DNA from: a virus
IMG/VR virus record: IMGVR_UViG_3300035688_000233
Coordinates: 1-39,022 of that record
Reading direction: 5' to 3' (one strand)
Length of the DNA stretch: 39,022 bases
The stretch's first letter is position 1; every line of letters starts with the position of its first letter. The notes below the pieces were generated by a model. The model worked only from the letters and a program-made list of their open reading frames with translations, was not told where the DNA came from and ran no database searches. The position numbers were made by a program, and so were the translations under genes. Shown here piece by piece: positions 38,076 to 39,022 of this stretch.

Positions 38076-38603
38076 ATGGGTAGAAAAGCCACACCATTTT
38101 GGGATAGGGTAAAAAAAGCTGGCGATGGTGATTGCTGGCCCTGGATGGGATGTAGAGACATAAAGGGTTATGGAAGAATTTGGATAAGAGGGAAAGATAA
38201 AATGACTCATCGCGTGGCCTGGGAGCTTACCAACGGTCCTATTCCAGAAGGGATTTGTGTTCTACATATATGCGATAATCCACCATGCTGTAATCTCAAG
38301 CATCTATGGCTTGGTACACAACAGGCTAATGTTAGAGATTGCATTTCAAAAGGGAGGTTTATTTATGGTTGGTTACTTGGTGAACAGAATTTAAATGCCA
38401 AACTGACAGAGGAAGAGGCAAAAGCCATTTTTATTGCCATGAATCGGGATGGGAAAAAATGGCAAGAATTAGCAGAACAATATGGAATATCAAGACGGGA
38501 GATTTATAGTATAGCAGAAGGTAGGTGTTGGAAATGGGCAACGGAGGGGATATTGGGAAAATCAGGGCGTGGTGACCACGCCCAAACGATTGGGAGGTTT
38601 TGA
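38076..38603 (+). CDS. HNH homing-type endonuclease (HNH_3) with C-terminal HTH
   Basis: A 175-aa nuclease with GAGG before ATG 38076. The HNH core reads MTHRVAWELTNGPIPEGICV, then HICDNPPCCNLKHLWLG with its His and Asn residues. The C-terminal part has a helix-turn-helix (WQELAEQYGISRREIYSIAE) typical of free-standing homing enzymes for site recognition. It is AT-richer than nearby genes. The last 13 codons lie in and after the palindrome at 38565. Confidence 0.93.
   Translation: MGRKATPFWDRVKKAGDGDCWPWMGCRDIKGYGRIWIRGKDKMTHRVAWELTNGPIPEGICVLHICDNPPCCNLKHLWLGTQQANVRDCISKGRFIYGWLLGEQNLNAKLTEEEAKAIFIAMNRDGKKWQELAEQYGISRREIYSIAEGRCWKWATEGILGKSGRGDHAQTIGRF
38565..38588 (+). repeat. Palindrome family member at a gene end
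   Basis: Arms GGGCGTGG/CCACGCCC, loop TGA, right end AAACG. Confidence 0.88.
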
Positions 38604-38977
38604 TGAACAAGACAACCAAGGTCGGGCCGCAGGTTTTCAAGAACGTTATTGTAAATAATATGAGGGATAAAAATGACGGCAGATTGGACGGGGAAATATG
38701 CTATGGACAATCGGAAATCCATCTGGATGATAAATTGGATGACTTTGGGCGTAAACAAGTTTTATGGCATGAGATTTTTCACGGGATATTAACTCAGGCG
38801 GGGATGCAAATTAAAAGGAAGGAAGAGGAGAGCTTGGTGGATGCATTATCTTATGGAATTATATCCGTGCTGGAGGATAATCCGTGGTTGGTGAGGGAAC
38901 TAGAGCAGGATGCTTCGCGACCTGCCCCTAAAAAAAACCAGGGCGGGGAATTACCGGCACGCATACCATATAAATGA
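38603..38977 (+). CDS. HExxH metallopeptidase-like protein
   Basis: A 124-aa protein with GGGAGG upstream of ATG 38603. HEIFHG (56-61) is a zinc-binding HExxH motif within a helix, as in ImmA/IrrE-like or minigluzincin peptidases; LVDALSYGIISVLEDNP follows. There is no HTH domain. It may act on a repressor or host factor, but could also be non-catalytic. The C-terminal tail (ASRPAPKKNQGGELPARIPYK) is repeat-encoded. Confidence 0.75.
   Translation: MNKTTKVGPQVFKNVIVNNMRDKNDGRLDGEICYGQSEIHLDDKLDDFGRKQVLWHEIFHGILTQAGMQIKRKEEESLVDALSYGIISVLEDNPWLVRELEQDASRPAPKKNQGGELPARIPYK
38903..38930 (+). repeat. Palindrome family-like element at a gene end
   Basis: Arms GAGCAGG/CCTGCCC (one mismatch), loop ATGCTTCGCGA shared with 28832, right end CTA. 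Confidence 0.65.
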
Positions 38978-39022
38978 AAATTCAACTTTTCAATCCACCG
39001 GTGTTCCACTACGCGGGGTTTC
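38974..39022 (+). CDS. Start of a further gene, possibly radical SAM (cut by window end)
   Basis: The frame reads KIQLFNPPVFHYAGF after ATG 38974 and is open to the window end. MKI-L-NPP is the usual start of B12-binding radical SAM enzymes, which often act in sugar or lipid modification clusters. The start overlaps the previous stop (ATGA). Only 16 codons are visible. Confidence 0.55.
   Translation, partial: MKIQLFNPPVFHYAGF

Noticed and set aside
19779-38930. Spaced palindromes as a CRISPR array
   Set aside because: The copies are kilobases apart, their stems differ, there are no regular spacers and no cas genes.
38974-39022. Direct circular join of the window ends into one gene
   Set aside because: Joining the ends keeps the frame (CTG at the junction), but it would fuse a radical-SAM-like start to a glycosyltransferase whose own ATG seems to lie one base outside the window. 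Missing sequence is more likely.

Overview
The window looks like an almost complete temperate siphovirus genome in circularly permuted form. No host housekeeping genes are visible. Packaging, head, connector, tail, lysis, integration, switch and replication modules follow each other once. The attachment site lies in the middle rather than at the ends, so the sequence represents a circular or packaged form, not an integrated prophage. Both window ends cut a cluster of sugar-modification genes. The host is probably a bacterium with a GC-rich genome. A GH25-SH3 endolysin without a recognisable spanin pair suggests a host without a typical Gram-negative outer membrane. The palindrome style reminds me of Chloroflexota chromosomes, but this is a weak inference.

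Layout: 1-971 glycosyltransferase (cut by one base); 964-2697 head-tail connector and tail completion genes; 2711-5096 tail tube, tail chaperones with a -1 frameshift, and tape measure; 5098-10848 distal tail, tail hub and fibres; 10867-12005 endolysin and an XhlA-like membrane protein; 12006-12365 control region (terminator, palindromes, promoter with operator); 12366-13167 two small genes; 13244-14182 integrase (minus strand) with an attP made of the 3' half of a tRNA-Pro gene (14371-14412); 14523-15205 small membrane protein and repressor (minus strand); 15219-15281 divergent promoters; 15327-18310 early operon with tandem ribbon-helix-helix (RHH) genes, small membrane proteins and a second tyrosine recombinase; 18302-18431 tRNA-like minihelix and a 16-bp hairpin; 18673-21893 primase and helicase; 21892-22340 origin-like repeats; 22458-27468 accessory and nucleic-acid modification genes (DNA methylase, DndC-like sulfurtransferase, DUF5131 protein, zinc-ribbon proteins); 27487-30522 packaging; 30599-35845 portal and head; 35956-39022 FkbM methyltransferase/glycosyltransferase fusion, HNH nuclease, HExxH protein and the start of a further gene.

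Three features stand out. First, about 22 short palindromes with variable stems but constant ends (GGGC at the left, GCCC followed by CTACGG or CAACAG at the right) lie between 19.7 and 38.9 kb. All point the same way. They usually sit just before a ribosome binding site, but several are inside genes, where they appear to have split a primase, fused two enzymes and extended protein ends. Second, two near-identical cassettes (27487-27630 and 33766-33905), each a consensus promoter, two hairpins and an intrinsic terminator, stand in front of the packaging and capsid operons. They look like paired small RNAs or late leader attenuators. Third, two tyrosine recombinases are each beside tRNA-derived sequence.

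The genes imply a standard temperate cycle: the repressor at 14801-15205 controls divergent promoters, the early operon leads to replication genes, and late genes may be gated by the duplicated leader RNAs. All functions are read from sequence patterns only; no search was run.
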